Positions 21,632 through 30,510 of a DNA stretch of 64,000 nt are shown in pieces. The notes beneath the pieces are model-generated. The model did not search any database, was not told the DNA's origin, and was given only the letters and a program-made list of their open reading frames with translations. Position numbers and translations under genes: made by a program. Position 1 is the stretch's first letter; the number at the start of each line of letters is the position of its first letter. Source of the DNA: Pseudomonas sp. dw_358 (GTDB taxonomy: Bacteria; Pseudomonadota; Gammaproteobacteria; Pseudomonadales; Pseudomonadaceae); assembly GCF_018449655.1 (NCBI RefSeq), contig NZ_JAAVUX010000001.1, positions 682,001-746,000 of the forward strand, given 5' to 3'.

Positions 21632-23155
21632 TCACAACAAATGTGGGAAAGTCCGGCTCAACAACGCCGGATCCTTGAGGATCGCCGCACTGGTGGCAAT
21701 GTCCGGCGCCAGCCAGCGGTCCTGGTCGTAGGGCGGGATGTGCAGACGTATCAACTGCCACGCCGCCGTGGTGCCCACGCCAAAGCCCTGCGCCTTGAGA
21801 AATTCGAAGGCCTGGGCCGCCAGCAGATACTCGATGGCGAGGATCTGCGTGCAGTTCTCCAGGGCCCGGTGCAGCTTGAGTGAAGCGTTGGTGCCCATGC
21901 TCAAGTGGTCTTCCTGCAAGCCTGAGGTGACGTAGTTGTCTACCACCGCCGGTTGGGCCAACTGGCGATTCTCCGCACAAAGGGAAGCGGCTACGTATTG
22001 CACGATCATCATCCCGGAATTGACCCCAGGCTGGCTCACCAGAAACGCCGGCAGGCCACTGACCTGCGGGTTGATCAGGCGGTCGAGGCGGCGCTCGGCA
22101 ATCGCCCCGATCTCGGCCACTGCAATCGCCAGCAGGTCGGCGGCAAACGCCACGGATTGACCATGGGGGTTGGCCTGGGACACCACCCGATAATCCTCAG
22201 GCGTGCCCAGCAGCAGCGGGTTGTCAGTGGCCGAGTTGAGTTCGGTCTCGATCTGCCGTGCGGCATGGGCCAATTGATCGCGTGCCGCGCCGTGGACCTG
22301 GGGAATGGAACGAATGCTCAGTGCATCCTGGGTACGGATGCCCCGGCTGCTGTCGATCACTTCACTGCCCGCCAGCAAGGCACGCAGGTTTTCGCCCACC
22401 ACCTGCATACCCGGATGGGGCTTGAGCGCGATGATCTGCGGGTCGAAGGCATCGATCTGCCCGCGCAGGGCTTCGAAACTCATGGCGCCGATCACATCGG
22501 CCCATTGGCTCAGGCGCTGGGCGTCGTCCAGAGCCAGGCAGCTCAGCCCGGTCATGCACGGCGTGCCGTTGACCAGGCACAGCCCGTCCTTGGCCCCCAC
22601 TTGCACCGGCTCCAGATGCGCCTCGGCGAGGGCCTGGCTGGCGGGCACCACCTGCCCGCGGTAGCTGACCATGCCCACGCCCAGCAGGCCGACGCCGATG
22701 TGGGCCATGTGGGTCAGGTAACCCACGGAGCCCTGGGACGGCACCTGCGGGGTAACTCCCAGGTTGAGAAAGGCCAGCAAGCCTTCGACGACACGCCGGT
22801 GCAGGCCCGAACGGCCTTGACTGAAGTTGACCACGGCCGCGCAGATGATCGCCCGGGCCTGTTCATCGGTGAGCGGTTTGCCCACACCGCAGGCGTGGCT
22901 GAGCAAGGTGTTGCGCGACAGCTGGCTGAGCTGCTCGTCCTGCAGCGAAACGTTGCACAGTGCGCCGAGCCCGGTGTTGACGCCATAGGCTCGCTCGCCG
23001 CTGGCGACGATGCGCTGCACGATGGCCTGGGCGTTATCGATCCGCGCCCACGCCGCCTCGGACAACTCCAGTACCGCGCCGTGGCGCGCCACGGCCACTA
23101 CATCCTGCCAGCGCAACAACGCGTCGCCGATCACGACTTTCTGCACAAACACCAT
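21632..23155 (-). CDS. Histidase-like aromatic amino acid lyase lacking the MIO triad
   Basis: A 507-residue protein of the histidine/phenylalanine ammonia-lyase fold. Family landmarks remain: YGVNTGLGAL, LCLVNGT, PQVHG and TSGLQEDHLSM. The catalytic loop is altered. Canonical GSVG-ASG-DLAPLAH reads GSVGYLTHMAHIG here (Tyr146), so the Ala-Ser-Gly that cyclises to the MIO electrophile is gone. The loop residues usually written QDPYS and GNFH are QDALS and ANPHG. It corresponds to the extra lyase-like gene I recall beside hutI in other Pseudomonas (hutH1, PA5093 type). The ATG at 23155 has an AGGAAGG site. Whether it deaminates histidine is doubtful. Confidence 0.85.
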   Translation of the reverse strand: MVFVQKVVIGDALLRWQDVVAVARHGAVLELSEAAWARIDNAQAIVQRIVASGERAYGVNTGLGALCNVSLQDEQLSQLSRNTLLSHACGVGKPLTDEQARAIICAAVVNFSQGRSGLHRRVVEGLLAFLNLGVTPQVPSQGSVGYLTHMAHIGVGLLGVGMVSYRGQVVPASQALAEAHLEPVQVGAKDGLCLVNGTPCMTGLSCLALDDAQRLSQWADVIGAMSFEALRGQIDAFDPQIIALKPHPGMQVVGENLRALLAGSEVIDSSRGIRTQDALSIRSIPQVHGAARDQLAHAARQIETELNSATDNPLLLGTPEDYRVVSQANPHGQSVAFAADLLAIAVAEIGAIAERRLDRLINPQVSGLPAFLVSQPGVNSGMMIVQYVAASLCAENRQLAQPAVVDNYVTSGLQEDHLSMGTNASLKLHRALENCTQILAIEYLLAAQAFEFLKAQGFGVGTTAAWQLIRLHIPPYDQDRWLAPDIATSAAILKDPALLSRTFPHLL

Positions 23156-23177
23156 GTCTGCCTTCCTCATGGGGCCA

Positions 23178-23993
23178 TTACAGCGTGGCCACCCGTCGCT
23201 GCACGAACCGATCAACGTAGTCGTCGGCGGGTTGATGAATGATTTGTTTCGGCGTCCCGACCTGGATCAGGCGGCCGTCTTTCATGATCGCAATGCGGTT
23301 ACCCAGGCGCACGGCCTCGTCGAGGTCGTGGGTGATGAACACGATGGTCTTGTGCAGCGAGGCTTGCAGTGCGAGCAGCTGGTCCTGCATTTCTGCGCGG
23401 ATCAACGGGTCGAGGGCGCTGAAGGCTTCGTCCATGAGAATGATGTCGGTGTCGGCCGCCAGCGCCCTGGCCAGGCCGACCCGCTGGCGCATGCCACCGG
23501 ACAGTTGCTCGGGCCACGCCTGCTCGTAGCCCTTGAGGCCCACCTGCTCGACCCAATGCCGCGCCCGCTCCCGACATATCTGCTTGTTTTCGCCGCGCAC
23601 CTTGAGCCCGTAGGCAACGTTTTCCAGCACAGTGCGATGGGGCAACAAGCCGAAGCTCTGAAACACCATGCTGATCCGGTGCCGCCGGAATTCGCGCAAG
23701 GCGTCCATGGACAGGCCGAGAATGTCCTCGCCGTCCACCAGGATCTGCCCGCTGTCCGGATCGATCAGGCGATTGAAATGCCGTACCAGGGTCGATTTTC
23801 CAGAACCGGACAGGCCCATGATGACGAAAATTTCCCCGGCCTCGATGCTCAGGGACAGGTTGTCGACGCCCACCACGCAGCCGCTGGCCGCCAGCACCTG
23901 GTCCTTGCTCTGGCCCTGCTGCAACAACTGCAAGGCCTGCTGCGGATGAGGGCCGAAAATCTTCGAGACGTTGTGCACTTCGATCAGGCTCAT
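23178..23993 (-). CDS. hutV: Histidine ABC transporter ATP-binding protein (HutV type)
   Basis: ATPase subunit of a glycine-betaine/proline-type importer, 271 residues. It has Walker [11 protein letters not shown]-loop VFQSFGLLP, signature LSGGMRQR, Walker [13 protein letters not shown] and switch histidine FITHDLDE. It lacks the C-terminal CBS domains of ProV. The frame is open well upstream inside the permease gene; the ATG at 23993 overlaps the permease stop in ATGA. Its place between hutW and the hutH-like gene supports histidine or urocanate as substrate. That is contextual. Confidence 0.88.
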   Translation of the reverse strand: MSLIEVHNVSKIFGPHPQQALQLLQQGQSKDQVLAASGCVVGVDNLSLSIEAGEIFVIMGLSGSGKSTLVRHFNRLIDPDSGQILVDGEDILGLSMDALREFRRHRISMVFQSFGLLPHRTVLENVAYGLKVRGENKQICRERARHWVEQVGLKGYEQAWPEQLSGGMRQRVGLARALAADTDIILMDEAFSALDPLIRAEMQDQLLALQASLHKTIVFITHDLDEAVRLGNRIAIMKDGRLIQVGTPKQIIHQPADDYVDRFVQRRVATL

Positions 23994-24844
23994 GGCTGCA
24001 CCCCCGGCCGACGCGGACGCCCGTACGCCTGGGTAATGCGATCGATGACGATGGCCAGAATGACGATGGCCAACCCGGCCTCCAGGCCGCGACCGACGTT
24101 CAAGGTCTGGATGCCGATCAGCACATCCTCCCCCAGCCCCCGTGCGCCGATCATCGAGGCGATCACCACCATCGACAGCGCCATCATGGTGGTCTGGTTG
24201 ATCCCCGCCATGATACTCGGCAGCGCCAGCGGCAATTGCACGCCAAACAGCTGCTGCCAGCGGTTGGCGCCGAAGGCGTTGATGGCCTCCATGACCTCCC
24301 GGTCGACCTGGCGAATGCCCAGGTCGGTCAGGCGAATCAACGGTGGCACCGCGTAGATGACCGTGGCAAAGATGGCCGGCACCTTGCCCAGGCCGAACAG
24401 CATCAACATCGGGATCAGGTAAACGAAGCTGGGCAGGGTCTGCATGATGTCGAGCAGTGGCATCAGTACCGCACGCAGGCGATTGCTGCGGGCGGCCAGC
24501 ATGCCAAGCGGAATGCCGATCAACACGGCGATCAGAGTCGACACCAGCATCAGTGCCAGGGTCTGCATGAGCTTGTCCCACAGGCCCACCGCGCCGACCA
24601 GAAACAGCAGGCCGACAATAAGCGCAGTACTGGTGAGCTTGCGCGTGGCGTGCCAGGCAATCAGCGCTACCACGATCAGCAACAGCCACCAGGGCGTCAT
24701 GCGCAGCAAGCCCTCCAATTTCACAATCAACCACAGCATGCTGTCGGAGATCTGCCGAAACAGATCGCCGTAGCGGGTCACCAGCGCGTCCACCTCATCG
24801 TTGATGGGGGTGGCCACGGAAAACGTCAGGCTGTCGGGGAACAT
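23990..24844 (-). CDS. hutW: Histidine ABC transporter permease (HutW type)
   Basis: Inner-membrane subunit of 284 residues with about six or seven helices and the ProW-like EAA loop ([32 protein letters not shown]). It pairs with the ATPase downstream by a four-base overlap. The periplasmic binding protein that normally precedes it (HutX type) is not in this cluster. The upstream neighbour here is hutU, 119 bases away across a palindrome. Confidence 0.87.
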   Translation of the reverse strand: MFPDSLTFSVATPINDEVDALVTRYGDLFRQISDSMLWLIVKLEGLLRMTPWWLLLIVVALIAWHATRKLTSTALIVGLLFLVGAVGLWDKLMQTLALMLVSTLIAVLIGIPLGMLAARSNRLRAVLMPLLDIMQTLPSFVYLIPMLMLFGLGKVPAIFATVIYAVPPLIRLTDLGIRQVDREVMEAINAFGANRWQQLFGVQLPLALPSIMAGINQTTMMALSMVVIASMIGARGLGEDVLIGIQTLNVGRGLEAGLAIVILAIVIDRITQAYGRPRRPGVQP

Positions 24845-24886
24845 AGGCGGCTCTCGGGTTCACTGTCGTAACACACAGCCTACCTT

Positions 24887-24947
24887 GCAGGACCGAGCTT
24901 GCTCGGGAAGCCGGCGATACATTTTTCCCGAACAAGCTCGGTCCTGC
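24887..24947. repeat. Extragenic palindrome between hutU and hutW
   Basis: Two 22-base arms (24887-24908 and 24926-24947) are reverse complements with one mismatch, around a 17-base spacer. The core GGACCGAGCTTGCTCGGGA is shared with the palindromes near 13.45 and 45.8 kb. It lies inside what should be one hut transcript, at the point where several hut genes seem to be missing. Confidence 0.8.
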
Positions 24948-24963
24948 GCGGCTCCGAGTGTTT

Positions 24964-26628
24964 TCAGCGAACCATCGGCAGATTCAAGCCCTGCTCTTTC
25001 GCACAATCGATCGCTATCTGATACCCCGCATCGGCATGACGCATCACCCCGGTGGCCGGATCGTTGTGCAGCACGCGGGCAATGCGCTCCGCCGCCTCGT
25101 CGGTGCCGTCGCAGACGATGACCATCCCCGAATGCTGGGAGAAGCCCATGCCCACGCCGCCGCCATGGTGCAAGGACACCCAGGTCGCGCCGCTGGCGGT
25201 ATTGAGCAAGGCATTGAGCAAGGGCCAGTCGGACACGGCGTCGGAGCCATCGCGCATCGACTCGGTCTCGCGGTTGGGGCTGGCGACCGAGCCGGAGTCC
25301 AGGTGATCGCGGCCGATCACCACCGGTGCCGACAGCTCGCCGCTGCGCACCATTTCGTTGAACGCCAGGCCCAGCTTGGCGCGCTGGCCCAGGCCGACCC
25401 AGCAGATACGCGCCGGCAGGCCCTGGAAGTTGATACGCTCGCGGGCCATGTCCAGCCAGTTGTGCAGGTGGGCATCGTCCGGGATCAACTCCTTGACCTT
25501 GGCGTCGGTCTTGTAGATGTCCTCGGGGTTACCCGACAGCGCAGCCCAGCGGAATGGCCCGACACCACGGCAGAACAGCGGACGGATGTAGGCCGGGACA
25601 AAACCAGGGAAATCGAACGCGTTGCTGACGCCCTCTTCCTTGGCCATCTGCCGGATGTTGTTGCCGTAGTCGAAGGTCGGAATGCCCTGTTTCTGGAAGT
25701 CGAGCATGGCCTGCACGTGGACCGCCATGGACTGCTTGGCTGCCTTGACTACAAAAGCAGGCTCGGTCAGCGCGCGGGCGCGGTAATCGTCCCAGCTCCA
25801 GCCGGCGGGCAGGTAGCCATTGAGCGGGTCGTGGGCGCTGGTCTGGTCGGTGACCATGTCCGGTCGTACGCCGCGTTTGACCAGTTCCGGAAGGATTTCA
25901 GCCGCGTTGCCCAGCAGAGCCACGGAGATGGCCTCGCCGGCGGCGGTGTACTTGGCAATGCGCGCCAGGGCGTCGTCGAGGTCGCTGGCCTGTTCGTCGA
26001 CATAACGGCTGGCGAGGCGAAAGTCGATGCGGCTCTGCTGGCACTCGATGTTCAGCGAGCAGGCACCGGCCAAGGTCGCGGCCAAGGGTTGCGCGCCGCC
26101 CATGCCGCCCAGGCCGGCGGTCAGCACCCACTTGCCCTTGAGGCTGCCGTCATAGTGTTGGCGACCGGCTTCGACGAAGGTTTCGTAGGTGCCCTGGACG
26201 ATGCCCTGGCTGCCGATGTAGATCCAGCTGCCGGCAGTCATCTGGCCGTACATGGCCAGGCCTTTGGCATCGAGTTCGTTGAAGTGTTCCCACGTGGCCC
26301 AATGGGGCACCAGGTTGGAGTTGGCGATCAATACTCGGGGCGCATTGGTGTGGGTCTTGAACACGCCGACCGGCTTGCCAGACTGAACCAGCAAGGTCTC
26401 GTCGTCATTGAGGTGGGTCAGGCTTTCGACAATCTTGTCGTAGCATTCCCAGTTACGCGCCGCACGGCCGATACCACCGTAGACCACCAGTTCCTTGGGG
26501 TTTTCCGCCACTTCGGGATCGAGATTGTTCATCAGCATCCGCAGCGGCGCTTCGGTCAGCCAGCTTTTGGCGGTGAGCTGAGTGCCACGGGTGGCACGGA
26601 TTTCGACATCTCTGAATTTGCTGGACAT
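24964..26628 (-). CDS. hutU: Urocanate hydratase
   Basis: Converts urocanate to 4-imidazolone-5-propionate using tightly bound NAD as an electrophile. 554 residues with the NAD-fold motif [24 protein letters not shown] and the conserved [15 protein letters not shown] (with the active-site Cys) and [15 protein letters not shown]. The frame is open 74 codons upstream; the ATG at 26628 has an AGGAG site and gives the family length. A HutC operator and a sigma-54-like promoter lie just upstream. Confidence 0.97.
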   Translation of the reverse strand: MSSKFRDVEIRATRGTQLTAKSWLTEAPLRMLMNNLDPEVAENPKELVVYGGIGRAARNWECYDKIVESLTHLNDDETLLVQSGKPVGVFKTHTNAPRVLIANSNLVPHWATWEHFNELDAKGLAMYGQMTAGSWIYIGSQGIVQGTYETFVEAGRQHYDGSLKGKWVLTAGLGGMGGAQPLAATLAGACSLNIECQQSRIDFRLASRYVDEQASDLDDALARIAKYTAAGEAISVALLGNAAEILPELVKRGVRPDMVTDQTSAHDPLNGYLPAGWSWDDYRARALTEPAFVVKAAKQSMAVHVQAMLDFQKQGIPTFDYGNNIRQMAKEEGVSNAFDFPGFVPAYIRPLFCRGVGPFRWAALSGNPEDIYKTDAKVKELIPDDAHLHNWLDMARERINFQGLPARICWVGLGQRAKLGLAFNEMVRSGELSAPVVIGRDHLDSGSVASPNRETESMRDGSDAVSDWPLLNALLNTASGATWVSLHHGGGVGMGFSQHSGMVIVCDGTDEAAERIARVLHNDPATGVMRHADAGYQIAIDCAKEQGLNLPMVR

Positions 26629-26665
26629 GGGCTGACTCCTGGAGATTCGTACGCACACATATTTA

Positions 26666-26679
26666 CTTGTATGTACAAG
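26666..26679. promoter_or_regulatory. HutC operator upstream of hutU
   Basis: CTTGTATGTACAAG has perfect 6-base arms (CTTGTA/TACAAG) around a central TG. It resembles the palindromic operators of GntR/HutC proteins and matches the site upstream of hutF. It covers the transcription start expected from the adjacent sigma-54-like promoter, so bound HutC would block hutU in the absence of urocanate. Confidence 0.8.
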
Positions 26680-26683
26680 CATA

Positions 26684-26701
26684 TGCAAGCTGGAGGCCAA
26701 G
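26684..26701 (-). promoter_or_regulatory. Sigma-54-like promoter of hutU
   Basis: On the minus strand the sequence reads TTGGCCTCCAGCTTGCA. The GG (26698-26697) and GC (26686-26685) are separated by exactly 10 bases, as needed for -24/-12 recognition. It departs from consensus in the bases after TTGGC. The predicted start near 26673 falls inside the HutC operator. RpoN-dependent hutU transcription is known in P. fluorescens, which supports the call. Confidence 0.65.
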
Positions 26702-26816
26702 TTGTCGGATCGGCTTGGAGGGCTTTGGATCAAAGGGTGGAGCACAAGTGTAGCGGTGTTACCGATGACCGCTTTTGCCCCTCGTCGGGGCAACGGGTAA
26801 CAATTTGGTGCGGTTT

Positions 26817-27398
26817 CTAGACTTTCGAGTTCAACTCGATCACACAACACCGCCCCGCCAGATTGACCTTCAGCAAGCCTTGTTGATCGTCGATCTGCAA
26901 GCTGTCATAGATCCCCAAGGACTCTGCTGGATAGCCCGCGATTCGTATCTGTAGATCATCGCAGGCGCTGAACACCAGCACCGTCTGCGCCGAGGTAAAC
27001 AAGGTGCTCGGCACAATGCCGTCCAGCCATTGCAGACGGACCTGATAGCGCTGCGGCGCATAGATGAGGTTGAAGTCGCGGATGGTCGCGCCGAGCAAGG
27101 TGCAATCGACCGTGGCATCGCCGCTGAACGCCAACGGATCGAATGGCAGCAGGTCACGGCTGATCTTGCCGTCGATGGTCAGGTTCATGCCATCGCCTTG
27201 CAACACCGTGATCACCCGCTTGTAACCATTGAAGGTCGAGAACCCTCCGGATTCGGCAATGTCGGCAATCGACACCCGCCAGCCAAAACCGTCCAGGCCA
27301 TGGCCCGCGTCGCGACTGATTTCCTCGGTGCTGCCACCACCGTTCTTCCAAGGCATGCGCGGGTACTGGGCCGCACGTAGAATCTTCAGTCGGCTCAT
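26817..27398 (-). CDS. hutD: HutD family protein
   Basis: A 193-residue bicupin-like HutD/Ves protein. It starts [24 protein letters not shown] and continues [34 protein letters not shown], both family signatures. In P. fluorescens HutD tempers hut expression, perhaps by binding a pathway intermediate; no enzymatic role is established. The frame is open further upstream, but the ATG at 27398 overlaps the hutC stop in ATGA and fits the family length. It is co-transcribed with hutC. Confidence 0.9.
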   Translation of the reverse strand: MSRLKILRAAQYPRMPWKNGGGSTEEISRDAGHGLDGFGWRVSIADIAESGGFSTFNGYKRVITVLQGDGMNLTIDGKISRDLLPFDPLAFSGDATVDCTLLGATIRDFNLIYAPQRYQVRLQWLDGIVPSTLFTSAQTVLVFSACDDLQIRIAGYPAESLGIYDSLQIDDQQGLLKVNLAGRCCVIELNSKV

Positions 27399-28144
27399 TT
27401 GCTGAAACGTCCTTCCAGACGATGACGGGAACCCGGGTGAATCAAGCGCGCGGCGGTGACCGGCTGGCGACCCGACCAGGTGCGACGACGGATCAACAGG
27501 CACGGCTCGCCAGACGCTATCTGTAACAGCGCGCATTCTTCGGGATCGGCCAGGATGGCCTCGACCACGTGCTCACCCTCGGTCAGCGGCGCTACCTGAG
27601 AAAGGTAAGCGTAGGGGGTTTTCTGGCTGAAATCCTGCTTGAGGTAGTCCGGCGCGACCAGCGCATTGACGAAACGGTCTTCGATCTGCACGGCAATATC
27701 GTTTTCGTAGTGCACGATCACCGAGTGAAAGACCCGCTGCCCTTCGCGCATATCCAGTGCCAGAGCGCGCTCGGAGCCTGCAGCCTCTTCGGTCAGCAGG
27801 ATCACCTGGCAGCTGTGGCGATGCCCGCGCGCGGCGATTTCATCGGCGATGTTGTGCACTTCGAACAAGGCCGACTGGGTTTTCGGCTCGGCGACAAAAG
27901 TGCCCACACCTTGCATGCGCACCAACAGCCCTTCGGCGGTCAGTTCGCGCAGGGCTCGGTTGATGGTCATGCGGCTGAAACCCAGCTGGGTCACCAGTTC
28001 GCTTTCCGAGGGCACGCGGTGATGAGGCGGCCAGACACCGTTCTGGATCTGCTGGGCAATCATCAGTTTGACGCGCGCATACAAGGGCGCCGGGCTTTCG
28101 CCCATCTGAGCGACCAGCGAGGTAACAGCAGGCGGAGTCGGCAC
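27395..28144 (-). CDS. hutC: Histidine utilisation repressor HutC
   Basis: GntR/HutC-subfamily repressor of 249 residues. The winged helix is near residues 20-85 (RVPSESELVTQLGFSRMTINRALRELTAEGLLVRMQGVGTFVAE). A UTRA ligand domain follows (HSVIVHYENDIAVQIEDRFVN), which binds urocanate as inducer. The GTG at 28144 has an AGGGA site; a later Met at residue 14 is a less likely alternative. It is divergent from hutF across about 117 bases holding a HutC operator, so it probably controls itself. Confidence 0.94.
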   Translation of the reverse strand: MPTPPAVTSLVAQMGESPAPLYARVKLMIAQQIQNGVWPPHHRVPSESELVTQLGFSRMTINRALRELTAEGLLVRMQGVGTFVAEPKTQSALFEVHNIADEIAARGHRHSCQVILLTEEAAGSERALALDMREGQRVFHSVIVHYENDIAVQIEDRFVNALVAPDYLKQDFSQKTPYAYLSQVAPLTEGEHVVEAILADPEECALLQIASGEPCLLIRRRTWSGRQPVTAARLIHPGSRHRLEGRFSK

Positions 28145-28200
28145 GGGAATTCCCTGTTCTTGATCTGAAGGCAGATGAATAAAACCATAGCTTGCCGGAG

Positions 28201-28239
28201 TTTACCGAGCAGGCAAACGTCTGTATATGTATATACAAA
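28201..28239 (+). promoter_or_regulatory. hutF promoter and HutC operator
   Basis: The 10-base perfect palindrome TGTATATACA (28228-28237), preceded by a partial second copy, matches the HutC-type operator upstream of hutU. A plausible sigma-70 pair, TTTACC (28201-28206) and TATATG (28224-28229) with 17-base spacing, is overlapped by it. Repression of hutF, and possibly of the divergent hutC, by HutC follows. Confidence 0.65.
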
Positions 28240-28261
28240 TTTCCTCTACGAGGTGCCGTTC

Positions 28262-29623
28262 ATGGCTGCCTTTTTTGCAGAACGCGCCCTGCTGCCTGGC
28301 GGCTGGGCTGAAAATGTCCGCCTGGAAGTGCTCGACGGGATCATCAGCCACGTGCAGGTCGGCGCCGCTGCCGCCGATGCCGAGCGCCTCGCGGGTCCAC
28401 TACTGGCGGGCATGCCCAACCTGCACTCCCATGCGTTCCAGCGGGCCATGGCCGGGCTGGCCGAGGTCGCGGGCAACCCCGATGACAGCTTCTGGACCTG
28501 GCGTGACCTGATGTACCGGCTCGTGGGCAGGATCAGCCCCGATCAGGTGGAGGTGATCGCCTGCCAGCTGTACATCGAAATGCTCAAGGCCGGTTATACC
28601 TCGGTGGCCGAGTTTCATTACGTGCATCACGATCCGGCAGGCCAGGCCTATGCCGACCCCGCCGAACTGTCCGGGCGCATCAGCCAGGCCGCCGCCCGAG
28701 CCGGCATCGGCCTGACCTTGCTGCCGGTGCTGTACAGCCACTCGGGCTTTGGCGGCCAGGCGCCAAATGACGGTCAGCGCCGCTTCATCAACAGCACCGA
28801 GCAGTACCTCGATCTACAGGCCCGCCTGGCACCGCTCCTCGCGGCGCAACCAGCGCAGCGTCTGGGGCTGTGCTTTCACTCGCTGCGGGCGGTTACCCCG
28901 ATGCAGATCGAAGACGTGCTGGCGGCCGGAGATGCCAGCGCGCCGGTGCACATCCACATTGCCGAACAGCAGAAGGAAGTCGACGACTGCCTGAACTGGA
29001 GCCAGCGGCGCCCCATTCAATGGCTGTATGAAAACACGGCCGTGGATGCCCGCTGGTGCCTGGTCCATGCCACCCACGCCAACCCTGAGGAGGTCAGCCT
29101 GATGGCCGGCAGCGGCGCGGTGGCAGGCTTGTGTCTGACCACCGAGGCGAATCTGGGCGACGGTATTTTCCCGGCCGTGGACTATCTTGCTCAGGGCGGC
29201 CGCATGGGCATCGGCTCGGACAGCCATGTGTCCTTGAGCGTGGTCGAGGAATTGCGCTGGCTGGAATACGGCCAACGCCTGCGTGATCAGCGCCGCAACC
29301 GGCTGTATGGCGCCGACCAGCCAATGGTCGGACGCACGCTGTACGATGCGGCACTGGCGGGCGGCGCCCAGGCCTTGGGGCAGGCTGTGGGGCAACTGGC
29401 GGTGGGCTTGCGCGCTGACTGGCTGGTGCTCGATGGCAGCGATCCGTACCTGGCCACGGCCAGTGGCGACGGGATTCTCAACCGCTGGCTGTTCGCCGGT
29501 GGCGATCGGCAAGTGCGCGATGTAATGGTCAATGGCAAGTGGGTGGTACGGCAAGGGCGGCACGCCGATCAGGACAACAGCGCGGTGGCTTTTGCCAAGG
29601 TCCTGCGGGAAATGCTCGATTAA
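28262..29623 (+). CDS. hutF: Formimidoylglutamate deiminase
   Basis: Amidohydrolase-family enzyme of 453 residues that removes ammonia from N-formimino-L-glutamate to give N-formylglutamate, the substrate of HutG. The metal ligands are in PNLHSHAFQRAMAG, HIHIAEQQKEVDD, LVHATHANPEE and GSDSHVSLS. The frame is open 29 codons upstream, but the ATG at 28262 follows a GAGG site and gives the family length. It is transcribed away from the rest of the hut genes. Confidence 0.96.
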   Translation: MAAFFAERALLPGGWAENVRLEVLDGIISHVQVGAAAADAERLAGPLLAGMPNLHSHAFQRAMAGLAEVAGNPDDSFWTWRDLMYRLVGRISPDQVEVIACQLYIEMLKAGYTSVAEFHYVHHDPAGQAYADPAELSGRISQAAARAGIGLTLLPVLYSHSGFGGQAPNDGQRRFINSTEQYLDLQARLAPLLAAQPAQRLGLCFHSLRAVTPMQIEDVLAAGDASAPVHIHIAEQQKEVDDCLNWSQRRPIQWLYENTAVDARWCLVHATHANPEEVSLMAGSGAVAGLCLTTEANLGDGIFPAVDYLAQGGRMGIGSDSHVSLSVVEELRWLEYGQRLRDQRRNRLYGADQPMVGRTLYDAALAGGAQALGQAVGQLAVGLRADWLVLDGSDPYLATASGDGILNRWLFAGGDRQVRDVMVNGKWVVRQGRHADQDNSAVAFAKVLREMLD

Positions 29624-29630
29624 GGCGACT

Positions 29631-29717
29631 GGCCTCATCGCGGGCAAGCCCTGCTTCCACAGCGTGATCTCAGGGCTGGAGTACAACCTGTGGGAGCGGC
29701 TTGCCCGCGATGAGGCC
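29631..29717. repeat. Inverted pair of REP elements (GCGGGCAAGCC type)
   Basis: Two REP-like sequences face each other. 29631-29662 begins GGCCTCATCGCGGGCAAGCC, and 29688-29717 ends with the complement of that start. This is the common Pseudomonas intergenic REP seen as inverted doublets. It lies between the convergent hutF and lipocalin genes. Confidence 0.85.
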
Positions 29718-29735
29718 CGAACCGGCCTATCTATG

Positions 29736-30317
29736 TTACCGAAGGACTTTTATCTCACTGTCCTTCACACGCCAGATCAAGCGGCTGGTGTCATACCCCT
29801 GCTGCCGGGCCTTGGCCAGCAGCTCTTCGCGCACCTGGCTGGTAACTTCTGGCGTGCGCGACAGGAGCCACAGGTACTTGCGCTGCTGGTCACCCACGAC
29901 CGCGACATTGTAGCCACCGTCCACGTACAGCACCCAGTAATCACCCTTGGCCACGCCCGGCAGCAGCCTGGAAAACCAGTTGTCGAACACCACCCACAGT
30001 TTGTCGGTCTTGCCCGGCACTTGCGGCGAAGCCGTGGCAGTGGCCTGCTCCCAGCGGCCTTCGGCGGTCCGGCAGCGATTGAGGACCGCCACGTTGCCGT
30101 CCGCCTTGAGCCCGTAGTGCGCCTCGGATTGCGCACAGTTGCGCTGGAAGAACATCGGCAGGCGCGCCAACTCGTACCAAGTGCCCTGATAGCGCTTGAG
30201 GTCGACCTGGCCCACTGTGTTCGGCGGCGCCAGATCGCTGCCGTTGCGGCTGGTACAAGCGGCCAGCAACAGGCCACCTGCCGCGAGGGTCAGCAGGGCA
30301 ATCGTGGATTTACGCAT
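29736..30317 (-). CDS. Outer-membrane lipoprotein lipocalin (Blc-like)
   Basis: A lipoprotein of about 193 residues. The signal peptide ends in the lipobox LLLAAC (Cys21), followed by SRNGSD, with no Asp at +2, so outer-membrane sorting is expected. The lipocalin GxW motif is in RYQGTWYELARLPMFFQRNC, and YWVLYVDGGYNVAVVGDQQRKYLWLLSR closes the barrel. Blc-type lipocalins bind fatty acids or lysophospholipids. Two ATGs are possible (30323 and 30317). I favour 30317 because AAGGA sits only 3 bases before the first. Confidence 0.88.
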   Translation of the reverse strand: MRKSTIALLTLAAGGLLLAACTSRNGSDLAPPNTVGQVDLKRYQGTWYELARLPMFFQRNCAQSEAHYGLKADGNVAVLNRCRTAEGRWEQATATASPQVPGKTDKLWVVFDNWFSRLLPGVAKGDYWVLYVDGGYNVAVVGDQQRKYLWLLSRTPEVTSQVREELLAKARQQGYDTSRLIWRVKDSEIKVLR

Positions 30318-30510
30318 AAGCATCGGTCCTTGGCAGGGAACAGAGGGAATGCAGCTTAGAAGAGCAAAGCGGGAGGGGGTTCAACCGGGGTTGACGCGAA
30401 AAGCCGTAGCCAACCTTGGTCGCGGCCGCCGCGCCCCGTCATGACGGACAGACCGCAGCGCCCTTATCGCGAGCACACTCGGCTACGCCGATCGTACTGT
30501 CAGCTTTTGA

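Noticed and set aside
28175..28261. Upstream start for hutF
   Set aside because: It would place the HutC operator inside the coding region; the ATG at 28262 has a ribosome site and gives the family length.
30318..30510. Small gene or REP between the lipocalin gene and fbp
   Set aside because: A degenerate CCTTGGTCGCGG segment recalls the 36.3-kb repeat, but no paired arm or coding signal is convincing.
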